Shown in pieces: positions 17,789 through 26,290 of a stretch of 64,000 nt of DNA. Numbering within the stretch: position 1 is the stretch's first letter; every line of letters begins with the position of its first letter. The stretch spans positions 707,501-771,500 of the forward strand of contig NZ_CP141945.1 of the NCBI RefSeq assembly GCF_035658495.1. Direction: 5' to 3'. Position numbers and translations under genes: made by a program. The stretch is from Novosphingobium sp. RL4 (GTDB lineage Bacteria; Pseudomonadota; Alphaproteobacteria; Sphingomonadales; Sphingomonadaceae). A model generated the notes under the pieces. It ran no database searches, was not told the DNA's origin, and worked only from the letters and a program-made list of their open reading frames with translations.

Positions 17789-19657
17789 ATGAGGGCCCTT
17801 TTTCAGGCATCGGTGCTGGCAGTCCTGCTTTCAGGAGCCGCCATTCCGTCAGCACCGGCGCTTGCCGCCCCGGCCGCCAGCCCCGCCCCGCGTGAGGCTT
17901 GCGTGGCCGGGGCCTGGGCCATCGCGGAAACCGACCCTTCGGACACGGTGAATTCCGCCCTCCCTTTGCAGATGCAGAGCGAGCATTTCGCCCTGCACTG
18001 GAAGCCCGGCACCGTGGCCCCGGCCGATGCGCAGGCGGCGGTGAAGCATCTCGAATATGTCTGGGACTACTTCATCGCAACGCTGCACTTCCCCGAGCCG
18101 CATTGCGGTTCGGCGGCCAAGTTCAAGGTCAACGCCTATATCGGCACCGACTACGGATTGACCGGCGGAGCGGACTCGCTCGGGCACATGGGCATGTGGA
18201 TCGGCCCCGGCGCGCTAAGGGACCGTTTCGGCCTTGCCCATGAACTGACCCATGCCCTCCAGACCGCGACCGGGCATCTCATGGACTCGCCCTATACCGG
18301 CTGGATGTTCGAGAGCCACGCCAACTGGATGACCGTGCAACTCCCGGAATTCCGCGAGAATACGCATTGTTCCGTGCTGCTGAAACAGTACCCGCACCTT
18401 TACTACGGCTCGACCCGCAGCCGCTACTGCAACTGGCAGTTCCTCGAATTCCTCAAGGACACCCGCGGCTTCGACGCCGTGAACGACATCTGGCGCAAGG
18501 CCCCCGGCAAGGACGATCCGGCCCACCTGACGACCGATCCCTTCACCGTTCTGCGTGACAACAAGAACTGGACACAAAGCCAGTTGAACGACACCTACGG
18601 CGACTGGGCGCTGCACAACGCCAACTGGGACTACACCAACCCGGACGGCAGCGATCAGGGCGCGGTCTTCCGCCGCAACTATGGTTCCTACGACCAGTCC
18701 ACCGGCCCCGATATCCTCTCCGCCACCGTGCTGGACCCCATCGACCTCGAGCATCGCCGCTTCGCCGTGCCGGAGATGTGGGCACCCCAGCGCTGGGGCT
18801 ACAACGTGGTCAAGCTGCATCCCGATGCCGGCCGCGACCATGTGACCGTGACCTTCCGGGGCGTAGTCCAGCAGGCCAGCGCCGTCGTCTCGCTGCCCGG
18901 TCTTGCCGATGAGCCGGAAACGATCCCGCCGCCCGCATCCGACTGGCGCTGGGGCGTCGTCGCCGTCGGGGCGGATGGCAGGAGCCGCTACACCCCGCTT
19001 CAGCGCGGCGACAAGGCCGCAGCCTCGATCGCGGTCCGGCCCGGAGACACCGGCCTATACCTCGTGGTCATGGCCACCCCGTCGCAGATGCAGAAGATCC
19101 GCTGGGACCAGCCCTGGTATTCGATCTACCGCTATCCGTGGATGGTCCAGCTCGACGGCGCCATGCCCGACCGCTGGCAGGACGGCGCGCCCGGGCCGAT
19201 CCCCGGCGGGCACCGCCACGGCAACGGCGGGGGCTGGGTCGGACCGCAGGCCAGCGTGGCCGCAAGCGCCTATGTCGGCCCTTATGCGCGGGTGATCTCC
19301 GGCACCGTTTCCGGCAAGGCGCGGATCGAGGATCACGCCGTCGTGCTCGATAACGCGCAGGTCCTGGACGAGGCGGTGATCTCCGGCCTCACCGTACTGC
19401 GCGGCGACACCGTCCTGAAGGGCAAGGCCCGCGCCGCCACGTCCATGCTCGGCATAGGTGAGTACGAGAAAGGCATCGTTCTTTCGGGAACGGCGCAAAA
19501 CATCGGCGACGTCGAACAGCGCGGCGGCTCCGCATCGACCGGCGTGTTCTACGGCTTCGTCGATGCGGACACCGTCAAGGACCCGGGCCACGGCGCCGAA
19601 CTGACCGCCCCTGTTCCCGAAGTCACCGCAAAACCGGCCTATCGCTGGATACCCTAG
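17789..19657 (+). CDS. Exported Svx/AvrXca-family gluzincin metallopeptidase
   Basis: 622 residues starting at ATG 17789, one base after the previous stop. After a signal peptide (cleavage near ALAAPA) comes a zincin domain with His151-Glu152 and His155 in AHELTHALQ and a probable third ligand Glu175 in FESHANWM. A beta-sandwich follows, and residues about 490-560 show short V/A-rich repeats like a left-handed beta-helix (VSGKARIEDHAVVLDNAQVL). Svx of Pectobacterium and AvrXca of Xanthomonas belong to this family; as I recall, Svx has been described as a gluzincin peptidase presumed to act on plant extensins. That agrees with the rest of this locus. Longer upstream starts in the same frame overlap the previous gene and lack a signal peptide, so were rejected. 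Confidence 0.82.
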   Translation: MRALFQASVLAVLLSGAAIPSAPALAAPAASPAPREACVAGAWAIAETDPSDTVNSALPLQMQSEHFALHWKPGTVAPADAQAAVKHLEYVWDYFIATLHFPEPHCGSAAKFKVNAYIGTDYGLTGGADSLGHMGMWIGPGALRDRFGLAHELTHALQTATGHLMDSPYTGWMFESHANWMTVQLPEFRENTHCSVLLKQYPHLYYGSTRSRYCNWQFLEFLKDTRGFDAVNDIWRKAPGKDDPAHLTTDPFTVLRDNKNWTQSQLNDTYGDWALHNANWDYTNPDGSDQGAVFRRNYGSYDQSTGPDILSATVLDPIDLEHRRFAVPEMWAPQRWGYNVVKLHPDAGRDHVTVTFRGVVQQASAVVSLPGLADEPETIPPPASDWRWGVVAVGADGRSRYTPLQRGDKAAASIAVRPGDTGLYLVVMATPSQMQKIRWDQPWYSIYRYPWMVQLDGAMPDRWQDGAPGPIPGGHRHGNGGGWVGPQASVAASAYVGPYARVISGTVSGKARIEDHAVVLDNAQVLDEAVISGLTVLRGDTVLKGKARAATSMLGIGEYEKGIVLSGTAQNIGDVEQRGGSASTGVFYGFVDADTVKDPGHGAELTAPVPEVTAKPAYRWIP

Positions 19658-20020
19658 GGGAGCGTAGACAAGTTCCACTGCCCGCCGTTCCGGTCGTCCG
19701 ATCAAGTGCGGCGCTTTCAGCCCGTTACGGACGCCGGATCGAGCCGGAACGGCAACCTTGCGCCATTCCAGTCGCACAAGCTTCCAGATGCCTCTCCCGA
19801 ACCTGCCGTTCAGAAAGTCGTGATCGTCGTACATCCGAAATGGCTAGGCTGGGACATTTCTGCCGCTAGCACTTGACGTTAGGATGGACAGCTTTCAGGT
19901 GAAATTCGTCGTCGGGCAGGGCTCGGTGGTTAAAAGTCATAAGTCCGCCCATCGAACTTGACTGGGCCAAGACGATGAAGACGCTTTGGATCGCCGTGCC
20001 AACTTTTCTGGCTTAGCTGG
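19658..20020. other. Non-coding gap after the Svx gene
   Basis: No convincing gene or clear terminator seen. Composition drops from GC-rich coding to mixed sequence, and the last 24 bases are the left arm of a large inverted repeat. It may hold decayed coding DNA, but no frame gives a recognisable protein. Confidence 0.5.
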
Positions 20021-20104
20021 ATGATCTGGTGGAGAGGACGCTTGAGCGAGGTTCTAGTGAGCGAGATCGGCTGCAAGGCCAGCGACAAGCCAGAAAAGTT
20101 GGCA
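19997..20104. repeat. 18-bp perfect inverted repeat with a 72-bp loop, overlapping the start of an orphan gene
   Basis: TGCCAACTTTTCTGGCTT (19997-20014) is exactly inverted at 20087-20104, and a further GCTGG pairs just inside both arms. The right arm lies within the first 28 codons of the 295-residue orphan gene. It could be an RNA fold controlling that gene, or the remnant of a mobile element end. Confidence 0.7.
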
Positions 20105-20908
20105 TTCGTGGATGCATGGCGTTGGTGGTTGACTTGCGATCACGCATTCTGGTCAGAGGCACAAAAGCGAAAGTGCGTGGATGTCGCGTTTGTGCGTGCA
20201 GTTGGCCAGCCCTATCGTGTGAATAGAAACATTCGGGTGGCGAAGTTAGACCATCCCACACAAATTTTCACGAAGGGGAAACGTGAAGGGCAGGCAAAGC
20301 AGGTTCGCGACCCCACGGACCCTCACGCGCTAGCTTTTTCTAAAATGATCAACGAGTTGAATTATGAGGAGAATGCTAGCCTAAGCCAGAGGGGAAAGGC
20401 TCTTGCAGAGGCTTTGGCAGAAAATCACTCAGCTATTGCTGGAACACCTGCTTCGGCGGCAAGCAAGGTGAACTGGTTTCTGCGTCCTAAAGGTTGGACC
20501 ATGTTCGATCGGTTCGTTTCGATCGCTGTGCTAGGGTCACATCAGTCATCTGTCGCAGGAATGGCGCAGTTCTTTGATGCGCTGGATAAGCGTGATTTTG
20601 CCAAGAAGCTTGCCGAGGTGCGCCAGGCCATCGCTTCACCGTTTCCTGAGATCTTGGCCGAGCGCGTAATCGATAAGTATTTGTTCCTGATGGGACTACG
20701 CTACAGTCAACGCAAGTCCTTTGAGGAAGAGGAGGGCGCAGACGACGAAAGTGAAGGGACGAATGATCGCATGTCACTTGTTCTGCTCAATGGCTTTGTT
20801 TCCTCATTGCCTTCGCCGCTCGTCGATCAGGTCCGTCAACAGGCTGACAAGCTGGGCCAAACCGTTTGCCTCTCTTCACTTCTCCACCCCGATGTGGCGA
20901 AAGCCTAA
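20021..20908 (+). CDS. Hypothetical protein of unknown family, AT-richer than its surroundings
   Basis: 295 residues, not recognised. The N-terminal third is basic and aromatic (AWRWWLTCDHAFWSE); the middle holds helical, Ala/Glu-rich segments; an acidic stretch FEEEEGADDESEG lies near 235. No signal peptide or membrane segment. Codon use (TTG, ATA-poor but AT-richer third positions) differs from neighbouring genes, suggesting horizontal acquisition. No good ribosome site precedes ATG 20021, and the start lies inside an inverted repeat, so the true start may be downstream. No neighbour shares its strand and style. Confidence 0.6.
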   Translation: MIWWRGRLSEVLVSEIGCKASDKPEKLAFVDAWRWWLTCDHAFWSEAQKRKCVDVAFVRAVGQPYRVNRNIRVAKLDHPTQIFTKGKREGQAKQVRDPTDPHALAFSKMINELNYEENASLSQRGKALAEALAENHSAIAGTPASAASKVNWFLRPKGWTMFDRFVSIAVLGSHQSSVAGMAQFFDALDKRDFAKKLAEVRQAIASPFPEILAERVIDKYLFLMGLRYSQRKSFEEEEGADDESEGTNDRMSLVLLNGFVSSLPSPLVDQVRQQADKLGQTVCLSSLLHPDVAKA

Positions 20909-21112
20909 ATCGATCACATCTCGCGAGAACGACCGAAAGTCCCACGACCCGTCAATAAGGTCTGGTAGTTGCCGCCCCCGCCGTTTCACGGTCGGGAACG
21001 GCAGCTATCTTGAGTCTATTGCACGCAACTTGTCATTCCGCAGCCGCCCCCCAAATCGTGATCACGGCCCATGGGACCATGTCCGCTTCCTCCGACGATC
21101 TGCACACGCTGC
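20909..21112. other. Short non-coding gap
   Basis: About 200 bp between the orphan gene and the convergent lysR end. No terminator with a clear T-run and no small gene was found. Confidence 0.4.
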
Positions 21113-22036
21113 CTAGCGCAGCCGCTCGCTCAGGAAATCCACGAAGACCCTGACCCGGGCCGGCATGTTCGGTCCGCCCACGAATACCGCGTGGACCAGT
21201 TCGACGTCGCCGGGGTTGTAGTCCTCCAGCAAGGGCACCAGCCGGCCCGAGGCGATCTCCTCCACCACGCTGAACCGGCCGACGCGGGTGATCCCCACAC
21301 CATCCGCCGCGAGCTGGCCCAGGGTCTCGCCGTTGTTCGCCTCGATGCTGCCGCGCACGCTCAGCGCATGGTCCTGCCCGTCCCGGCGAAACGGCCAGAC
21401 CGGCTCGGCCCGGCGGAAGTTGAAGTTCAGGCAGTTATGGTGGAGCAGGTCCTCGGGAACGCGCGGCGTCCCCCGCCGTGCGAGATATTCCGGCGAGGCG
21501 ACGATTACCCGGCGGTTCTCCCCCAGCTTGCGCGCGGTCAGCGGACTGTCGGCAAGCGGGCCGAAACGGATCGCCACGTCGGCATCGCCCGCCGCGACAT
21601 CGACCAGCCGGTCGCTCAGGCTGATATCGACCAGAATGTGCGGATAGAGCCGCGCGAATTCGCCCAGCAGGGGAACGATGGTCAGCCGTCCGTGCGCATG
21701 GGCAGCGCTGATCCGCAGCCGCCCGCGCGGCGTGCCGCGATCGGCGATGGCCTGCTCGGCATCGTCGAGATCGGCGAGAATCCGGCGCGCCGCGCCAAGA
21801 TAGGCCTGCCCTTCCGCCGTCAGCGACAGGGCCCGCGTGGTCCGCAGCAACAGCCGCACGCCAAGCCGCGCCTCGATGCGATCCACCGTCCGGCTCACCG
21901 CCGAGGGCGTGAGGCCAAGCACGCGCCCGGCAGCGGAAAAACTGCCTTCGGCCGCCACCGTCGCAAAGACCTCAAGCGCCCGCGCCCTGTCCGCGCCCAG
22001 CGGCGCCTTTGCATCCGGTTCAAAAATCTTGCGCAT
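21113..22036 (-). CDS. LysR-family transcriptional regulator
   Basis: 307 residues with an N-terminal LysR winged helix (VFATVAAEGSFSAAGRVLGL, about 23-42) and a C-terminal periplasmic-binding-fold effector domain. The closing VRVFVDFLSERL is typical of the CrgA/AaeR-like subgroup. It is divergent from the SulP permease gene, and LysR regulators usually control the divergent neighbour, so it probably governs the permease (inference). The effector is unknown. Confidence 0.88.
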   Translation of the reverse strand: MRKIFEPDAKAPLGADRARALEVFATVAAEGSFSAAGRVLGLTPSAVSRTVDRIEARLGVRLLLRTTRALSLTAEGQAYLGAARRILADLDDAEQAIADRGTPRGRLRISAAHAHGRLTIVPLLGEFARLYPHILVDISLSDRLVDVAAGDADVAIRFGPLADSPLTARKLGENRRVIVASPEYLARRGTPRVPEDLLHHNCLNFNFRRAEPVWPFRRDGQDHALSVRGSIEANNGETLGQLAADGVGITRVGRFSVVEEIASGRLVPLLEDYNPGDVELVHAVFVGGPNMPARVRVFVDFLSERLR

Positions 22037-22289
22037 CCCCGCAGCCTAGGCGGTAAGCCCGTGAACGTCCATTTTTGCGTCGCATCCCGATATTGCGCCC
22101 GCCCCGGCTTGAGGCTAGGCGAACGTCACTCACCTGGACCCGGTGCAATCCCGGGTGGCTATTCCGGCCGCCGATCCGCCGGACAACGCAATTCGCAATC
22201 CCTGCCCCGCCCGTCAGACCCCCGGCCAGACCCATGGCCAGCCCACCGGGCGAACGGCGCCGATGCGATTCCTGCGGAAACCCCTATCG

Positions 22290-23771
22290 ATGAATACCCA
22301 GTCCCTTGCCCGATATCGCAGCGAATGGTTCAGCGGCGGCGCCGATGCCCGGCGCGACATCCTGGCCGGCATGGTCGGCACTTTCGCGCTGATCCCCGAA
22401 GTGATCGCCTTTTCATTCGTGGCCGGCATCGACCCCGAAGTCGGCCTGTTCGCCTCGTTCGTGATCGGGATCGTGATCGCCTTCGCCGGTGGACGGCCGG
22501 CGATGATCTCCGGCGCGGCCGGCTCGGTCGCCCTGGTCGCGGCAGCGCTGGTGAGCAGCCACGGTCTGTCCTATCTCCTCGTCGCCACCATCATGGCCGG
22601 ACTGCTGCAGATCGTCTTCGGGCTGGTGAAGCTCGACGTGCTGCTGCGGTTCGTCTCGCGGTCGGTCCGCACCGGCTTCGTGAACGCGCTGGCGATCCTG
22701 ATCTTCTCGGCGCAGGTGCCCCAGATGCTGGGCGTGACCTGGCACACTTATGCCCTGATCGCCGGGGGCCTTGCGATCATCTACCTGCTTCCCCGGATCA
22801 CCACCGCCATTCCCTCTCCGCTGATCTGCATCGTCGTGCTGACCGGGATCTGCGCGGTGTTCCCGATGCCGGTGCGAACGGTGGCCGATCTCGGCCGCCT
22901 GCCTTCCTCGCTGCCTTCCTTCGGCCTGCCCGCCGTTCCGCTGGACTGGGACACGCTGCGCATCGTCGCGCCCTATGCCCTTGCCATGGCCGCCGTGGGT
23001 CTGCTGGAATCGATGATGACCGCCAGCGTGGTGGACGACCTGACCGAGACCACCAGTTCGAAGGCACGGGAATGCACCGGCCTCGGCCTTGCCAACGTGG
23101 CGGCCGGGCTGTTCGGCGGCATCGCCGGCTGCGGCATGATCGGGCAGACGGTGGGCAACGTGCGCTACGGCGGACGCGGGCGGCTCTCCACGCTGGTCGC
23201 CGGCGTGTTCCTGCTCGTCGTCATGGTGCCGCTGCGGCCATGGGTGGCGCAAGTGCCGGTCGCCGCGCTGGTGGCGATCATGATCATGGTCTCGATCAGC
23301 ACGTTTTCGTGGAAGTCGCTCCGCGATCTGGGCCGCCACCCCAAGGTCTCCGGCGTCGTCATGCTGGCGACCGTCGCGGTCACCGTCGCCACGCACGACC
23401 TTTCCGCCGGGGTCGCCGTGGGCGTGCTGCTCAGCGGGGTGTTCTTCGCCTTCAAGGTCACGCGGATGATGGACATCCGCGTCGATCACGATCCCGCCAC
23501 CGACACCCGGACCTACACCGTCTCCGGGCAGGTCTTCTTCGCCAGCGCCGATATCTTCGCCGACCGGTTCGACTTGCGCGACACCGCCCGCCATGTGCGG
23601 ATAGACCTGACCGCGGCACACCTCTGGGATGTCACGGCAGTGGGCGCCCTGGAAGAAGTGGTGGCGAAAATGCAGCGCCACGGCATCGCGGTGGACGTGA
23701 TCGGCCTCAACCGTGCCAGTGCGATCCTGGTGGACCGCTTCGCCCCGCAGGCCAGCGAGGCCGCCACCTGA
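22290..23771 (+). CDS. SulP-family anion permease with C-terminal STAS domain
   Basis: About 493 residues. Ten or more membrane segments (about 30-390) include the SulP signature region GLVKLDVLLRFVSRSVRTGF. A C-terminal STAS domain (about 405-490) contains VSGQVFFASADIF and IDLTAAHLWDVTAVGALE. SulP proteins carry sulfate, bicarbonate or organic anions into the cell; the substrate cannot be read here. ATG 22290 is preferred, though an in-frame ATG at 22263 would add nine residues; neither has a strong ribosome site. A short GC hairpin (about 23774-23790) followed by A/T bases lies after the stop. Confidence 0.88.
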   Translation: MNTQSLARYRSEWFSGGADARRDILAGMVGTFALIPEVIAFSFVAGIDPEVGLFASFVIGIVIAFAGGRPAMISGAAGSVALVAAALVSSHGLSYLLVATIMAGLLQIVFGLVKLDVLLRFVSRSVRTGFVNALAILIFSAQVPQMLGVTWHTYALIAGGLAIIYLLPRITTAIPSPLICIVVLTGICAVFPMPVRTVADLGRLPSSLPSFGLPAVPLDWDTLRIVAPYALAMAAVGLLESMMTASVVDDLTETTSSKARECTGLGLANVAAGLFGGIAGCGMIGQTVGNVRYGGRGRLSTLVAGVFLLVVMVPLRPWVAQVPVAALVAIMIMVSISTFSWKSLRDLGRHPKVSGVVMLATVAVTVATHDLSAGVAVGVLLSGVFFAFKVTRMMDIRVDHDPATDTRTYTVSGQVFFASADIFADRFDLRDTARHVRIDLTAAHLWDVTAVGALEEVVAKMQRHGIAVDVIGLNRASAILVDRFAPQASEAAT

Positions 23772-23881
23772 GACCGGCCTGAGGCCGGCCGGATGGCGCA
23801 AAAAACCGGCCAGAAACCGCCGTCCGGCCGCGAATACGAAAAAAAATGATGAATCTCGGCCGCGCCGAACGTCATAGTATT

Positions 23882-24013
23882 ATGCAGATGACAATCACTA
23901 GCAGAAATATCGTGACGAGCGCCCCGGAGACACGGCCGGCATCGGCGAAACCGCCGGCCCGTGTGCCGATACCTGCCTCCTCCGTTCCGCCTGCCGATCC
24001 CGCCATGCGCTGA
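23882..24013 (+). CDS. Candidate 43-residue small ORF coupled to the next gene
   Basis: ATG CAG ATG opens a 43-codon Pro/Ala-rich frame (begins MQMTITSRNIVTSAPETRPA) that ends with TGA just before a GAGG ribosome site and the ATG of the next gene, 9 bp on. An AT-rich stretch with TAGTAT lies immediately upstream as a possible -10. There is no strong ribosome site of its own, so it may be only a leader. Confidence 0.3.
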   Translation: MQMTITSRNIVTSAPETRPASAKPPARVPIPASSVPPADPAMR

Positions 24014-24022
24014 GGCACGACG

Positions 24023-24379
24023 ATGGCCTACAGCAACCGCTCCCTGCGCCGCCGCCCCCGCGTCGAGCGGCGCGTCCTGTCGCTCCTGCGCGGGGAGGAG
24101 ACGCTCGCCGAGCATGCGGCCTGCTTCGTTCGCCTGCGAACACTGGCGACACGCCGGGCGCTGACGGTCCTGCAACCCGGAACGCTGTACCTCGGCGATG
24201 ACGAACTGACACTGCTGGGCTGGATCGCCGCCGCGCAGCGCCAGGTATCGAGGCGCTTCAGGCCGGATGACAGGTGCCTTGCCGCCAGCATCGAACGGTG
24301 CGCGGGCATCCTCGACGAGGCGGGGCTGCACCTTCACCCGCTCACGCTCTACGAACACTGGCTGCGCGGGCTGGAGTAG
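24023..24379 (+). CDS. Small basic hypothetical protein
   Basis: 118 residues, Arg-rich and predicted mostly helical; begins MAYSNRSLRRRPRVERRVLS and has no signal or membrane segment. No family recognised. A GAGG ribosome site stands 8 bp before the ATG and a strong terminator follows 10 bp after the stop, which supports a real transcription unit. Function cannot be inferred from neighbours (SulP permease upstream, convergent SDR downstream). Confidence 0.55.
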   Translation: MAYSNRSLRRRPRVERRVLSLLRGEETLAEHAACFVRLRTLATRRALTVLQPGTLYLGDDELTLLGWIAAAQRQVSRRFRPDDRCLAASIERCAGILDEAGLHLHPLTLYEHWLRGLE

Positions 24380-24381
24380 GC

Positions 24382-24412
24382 CAAAAAAAAGGCCGGTCGC
24401 GAGGACCGGCCT
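24382..24412. terminator. Bidirectional Rho-independent terminator
   Basis: AAGGCCGGTC (24389-24398) and GACCGGCCTT (24403-24412) form a 10-bp stem. An A8 run precedes it, so it works best on the minus strand as well as closing the small gene on the plus strand. Confidence 0.8.
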
Positions 24413-24766
24413 TGGAAAGTTTTTGGGAGAGGATGCCTGAAAGGCCCGTTCCGAATGATCCAAACCGAGAGATTCGGCAAATGAGGAAAATCGAGCGGTA
24501 GTTGCATATCACGCAATCATCACGAAAATCCGGTACCTCCGCTGCGATTGCAGGGGCGCGACGCTCGATTGCAGGTGCATGTCTTGCAATCGCAACACAG
24601 GTACGTCAACTCACGCAGAAGCCCCGCAATAAATCATTATTTTTCATATGATTAAATGATTTTCAAAGCTTCAGCCCGGGCTGTTCAAGATGCTTTGACA
24701 CCGTTGCACCGCCGTTACGCGCGGTGAAAAACACCCGCATGATTTGCAAGCGGAGCGGCCGCATCG
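24413..24766. repeat. AT-rich non-coding segment with two inverted repeats
   Basis: GCGATTGCA (24544-24552) is inverted as TGCAATCGC (24585-24593), with another CGATTGCA between (24566-24573). Further on AAATCATT (24631-24638) is inverted at 24655-24662. No gene seen. The clustering suggests a regulator-binding region or recombination site; both flanking genes point into it, so it is not an ordinary promoter for them. Confidence 0.5.
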
Positions 24767-25501
24767 TCAGAAATGCGCGAGATAACCGCCATCCACCCCG
24801 ATGACCTGCCCGGTCACATAACTCGCCGCCGCCGATGCCAGGAAAACGACAGGCCCGGCGATCTCCTCCGGCCTGCCCCAGCGCCCCAGCGATGTCCGCC
24901 GCGCGAGATGATCCGCGATTTCGGGATCGGCAACCATCGCCGCATTCGCTTCGGTGGCGAAATAGCCCGGAGCCACCGCATTCACCGTGATCCCCCGCGC
25001 CCCCAGTTCCGCCGCCAGGGCGCGCGTCAGGGCATCGAGGCCGCCTTTCGACATGGTGTAGGCGGCATCCCCGGCCCGCGCGATCTGCCCCGCGATCGAA
25101 GTCACGTTGATGATGCGGCCGCCCTGCTCCATGCCGGGCGCGATCGCACGGGCCAGATCGAACGGCGCCACCAGGTTCACTTCCAGCATCCGCCGCACCG
25201 CCTCGCGGTCCAGCGCATCCATCGTCCGCCGGTCGCGATGGCCGGCATTGTTGACGAGGATATCGATGCGCCCCACTTGCGCCAGCGCGGCGGGCAAGGC
25301 GGCTCCGTCCTCAAGGTCGAAGGCGGCGATCGCCGTTTCGCCGCCCAATGCCTCGATCTCCAGCGCCAGAGCGCCAAGCTGACCGGCCCGGCGGCCATGA
25401 AGAACCACCCGCGCGCCTTCCCGTGCGAGGCCGAGCGCGATCTCGCGGCCGAATCCGCCGGAAGCCCCCGTGACCAGCGCCGTCCTGCCTTCCAAGATCA
25501 T
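24767..25501 (-). CDS. Short-chain dehydrogenase/reductase (gluconate 5-dehydrogenase-like)
   Basis: 244 residues from ATG 25501. Classical SDR features: cofactor motif TGASGGFG near residue 11, NNAG, catalytic Ser in NVTSIAG and YTMSK, and the C-terminal ASYVTGQVIGVDGG. GRR after the second strand suggests NADP preference. Family members oxidise sugar acids, polyols or keto groups; the substrate is unknown. An upstream in-frame ATG at 25585 adds a basic low-complexity extension absent from the family and was not used. It faces convergently to the small gene and has no obvious operon partner. Confidence 0.85.
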   Translation of the reverse strand: MILEGRTALVTGASGGFGREIALGLAREGARVVLHGRRAGQLGALALEIEALGGETAIAAFDLEDGAALPAALAQVGRIDILVNNAGHRDRRTMDALDREAVRRMLEVNLVAPFDLARAIAPGMEQGGRIINVTSIAGQIARAGDAAYTMSKGGLDALTRALAAELGARGITVNAVAPGYFATEANAAMVADPEIADHLARRTSLGRWGRPEEIAGPVVFLASAAASYVTGQVIGVDGGYLAHF

Positions 25502-26290
25502 GAGAATCCGCCTTTTTCGGCATTGTACGGCGAGCGGTGCGCCCATGCGAGCGCGGGAAAACCGGAAAAGCGCGTGTCCATCCACTTGCGTTACAACGCC
25601 CTCTCTTTAGGGAAAAGTCCCCTACCAAGGGATTATCCGGGCTTGTGCCCATCCCGGAAAAATCGCGCTATTTCCTTGGGTTACAGGGTCGCATGGCGCC
25701 ACTTTTCAACCGATCCCAAAATCCCAGCCATTGGCCGCAATAGAAAACCTTGCGCTTGACGCTCAATTCTCAACCAAATAGGTAGACAAGCACACCGCAC
25801 GGCATGGTTGACCAGGCCCACCGTGCATTTCCAAGGTTTCCTGGTCCGCGGCATTTGATCGGGAAGCAGCTTGCTCCGCGTTACCAACCGCTAAAGCGCG
25901 CGATGCTCAGGCGACAGCGCCAGGCATCGTGTTCCCCTCACGCCAATGATGAGGTGATACGATGCAGACGACCATCCAGCGCGACTGACGCGCCCAACGG
26001 GCTGAACCGCAGGACCTGAACCGCCAGCCGACCACGGCGGCGGGACGGAAAACTGCGCCCTCCGTCACAGATTTCGCCTGTCTCCCGCCGGAACCGCAGG
26101 TTTCGCGTCTGGAGCCGTGCGTCCGCCGGACCTTGCCGGGCCTGATCGCAGGTCCCGCGGCGACGGCTTGCGCCCTGAAGGCACGCGGGCGCCCGAAAAG
26201 CCGCGCCCGGCACCCTAACACATTCGAAATACCGAATTTCATGCCCGACGATCGATCGGGCGAGCACATCGAAAACAGGGATCGACCTTA
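25502..26290. promoter_or_regulatory. Long intergenic region with a sigma-70-like promoter and ~500-bp leader before the TonB receptor
   Basis: TTGACG (25756-25761), a 17-bp spacer and TAGGTA (25779-25784) form a good plus-strand promoter, leaving about 500 bp before the receptor ATG at 26291. No confident gene or known riboswitch was recognised. The early part has alternating GGGA/TCCC tracts (about 25605-25645). It may hold decayed coding DNA or a regulatory leader. Confidence 0.4.

Noticed and set aside
14092..17790. A 1232-codon open frame on the minus strand opposite the S9 and DUF5695 genes, and similar long antisense frames (for example 6558-9392, 9329-11707, 38331-36067)
   Set aside because: They lie exactly opposite well-supported genes, show the G/R/D/H-rich composition of antisense translation in GC-rich DNA, and contain no recognisable domain.
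24602..24617. TACGTCAACTCACGCA, two mismatches from the symmetric nitrogen motif
   Set aside because: Both neighbours end toward it, no start codon or TAGnnT box follows, and it is 9 kb from the locus. It is probably chance, but worth including in a motif scan.
25907..26269. A 120-codon minus-strand frame in the gap before the TonB receptor
   Set aside because: Basic, low-information composition, no ribosome site, no recognisable family. It may be decayed DNA.
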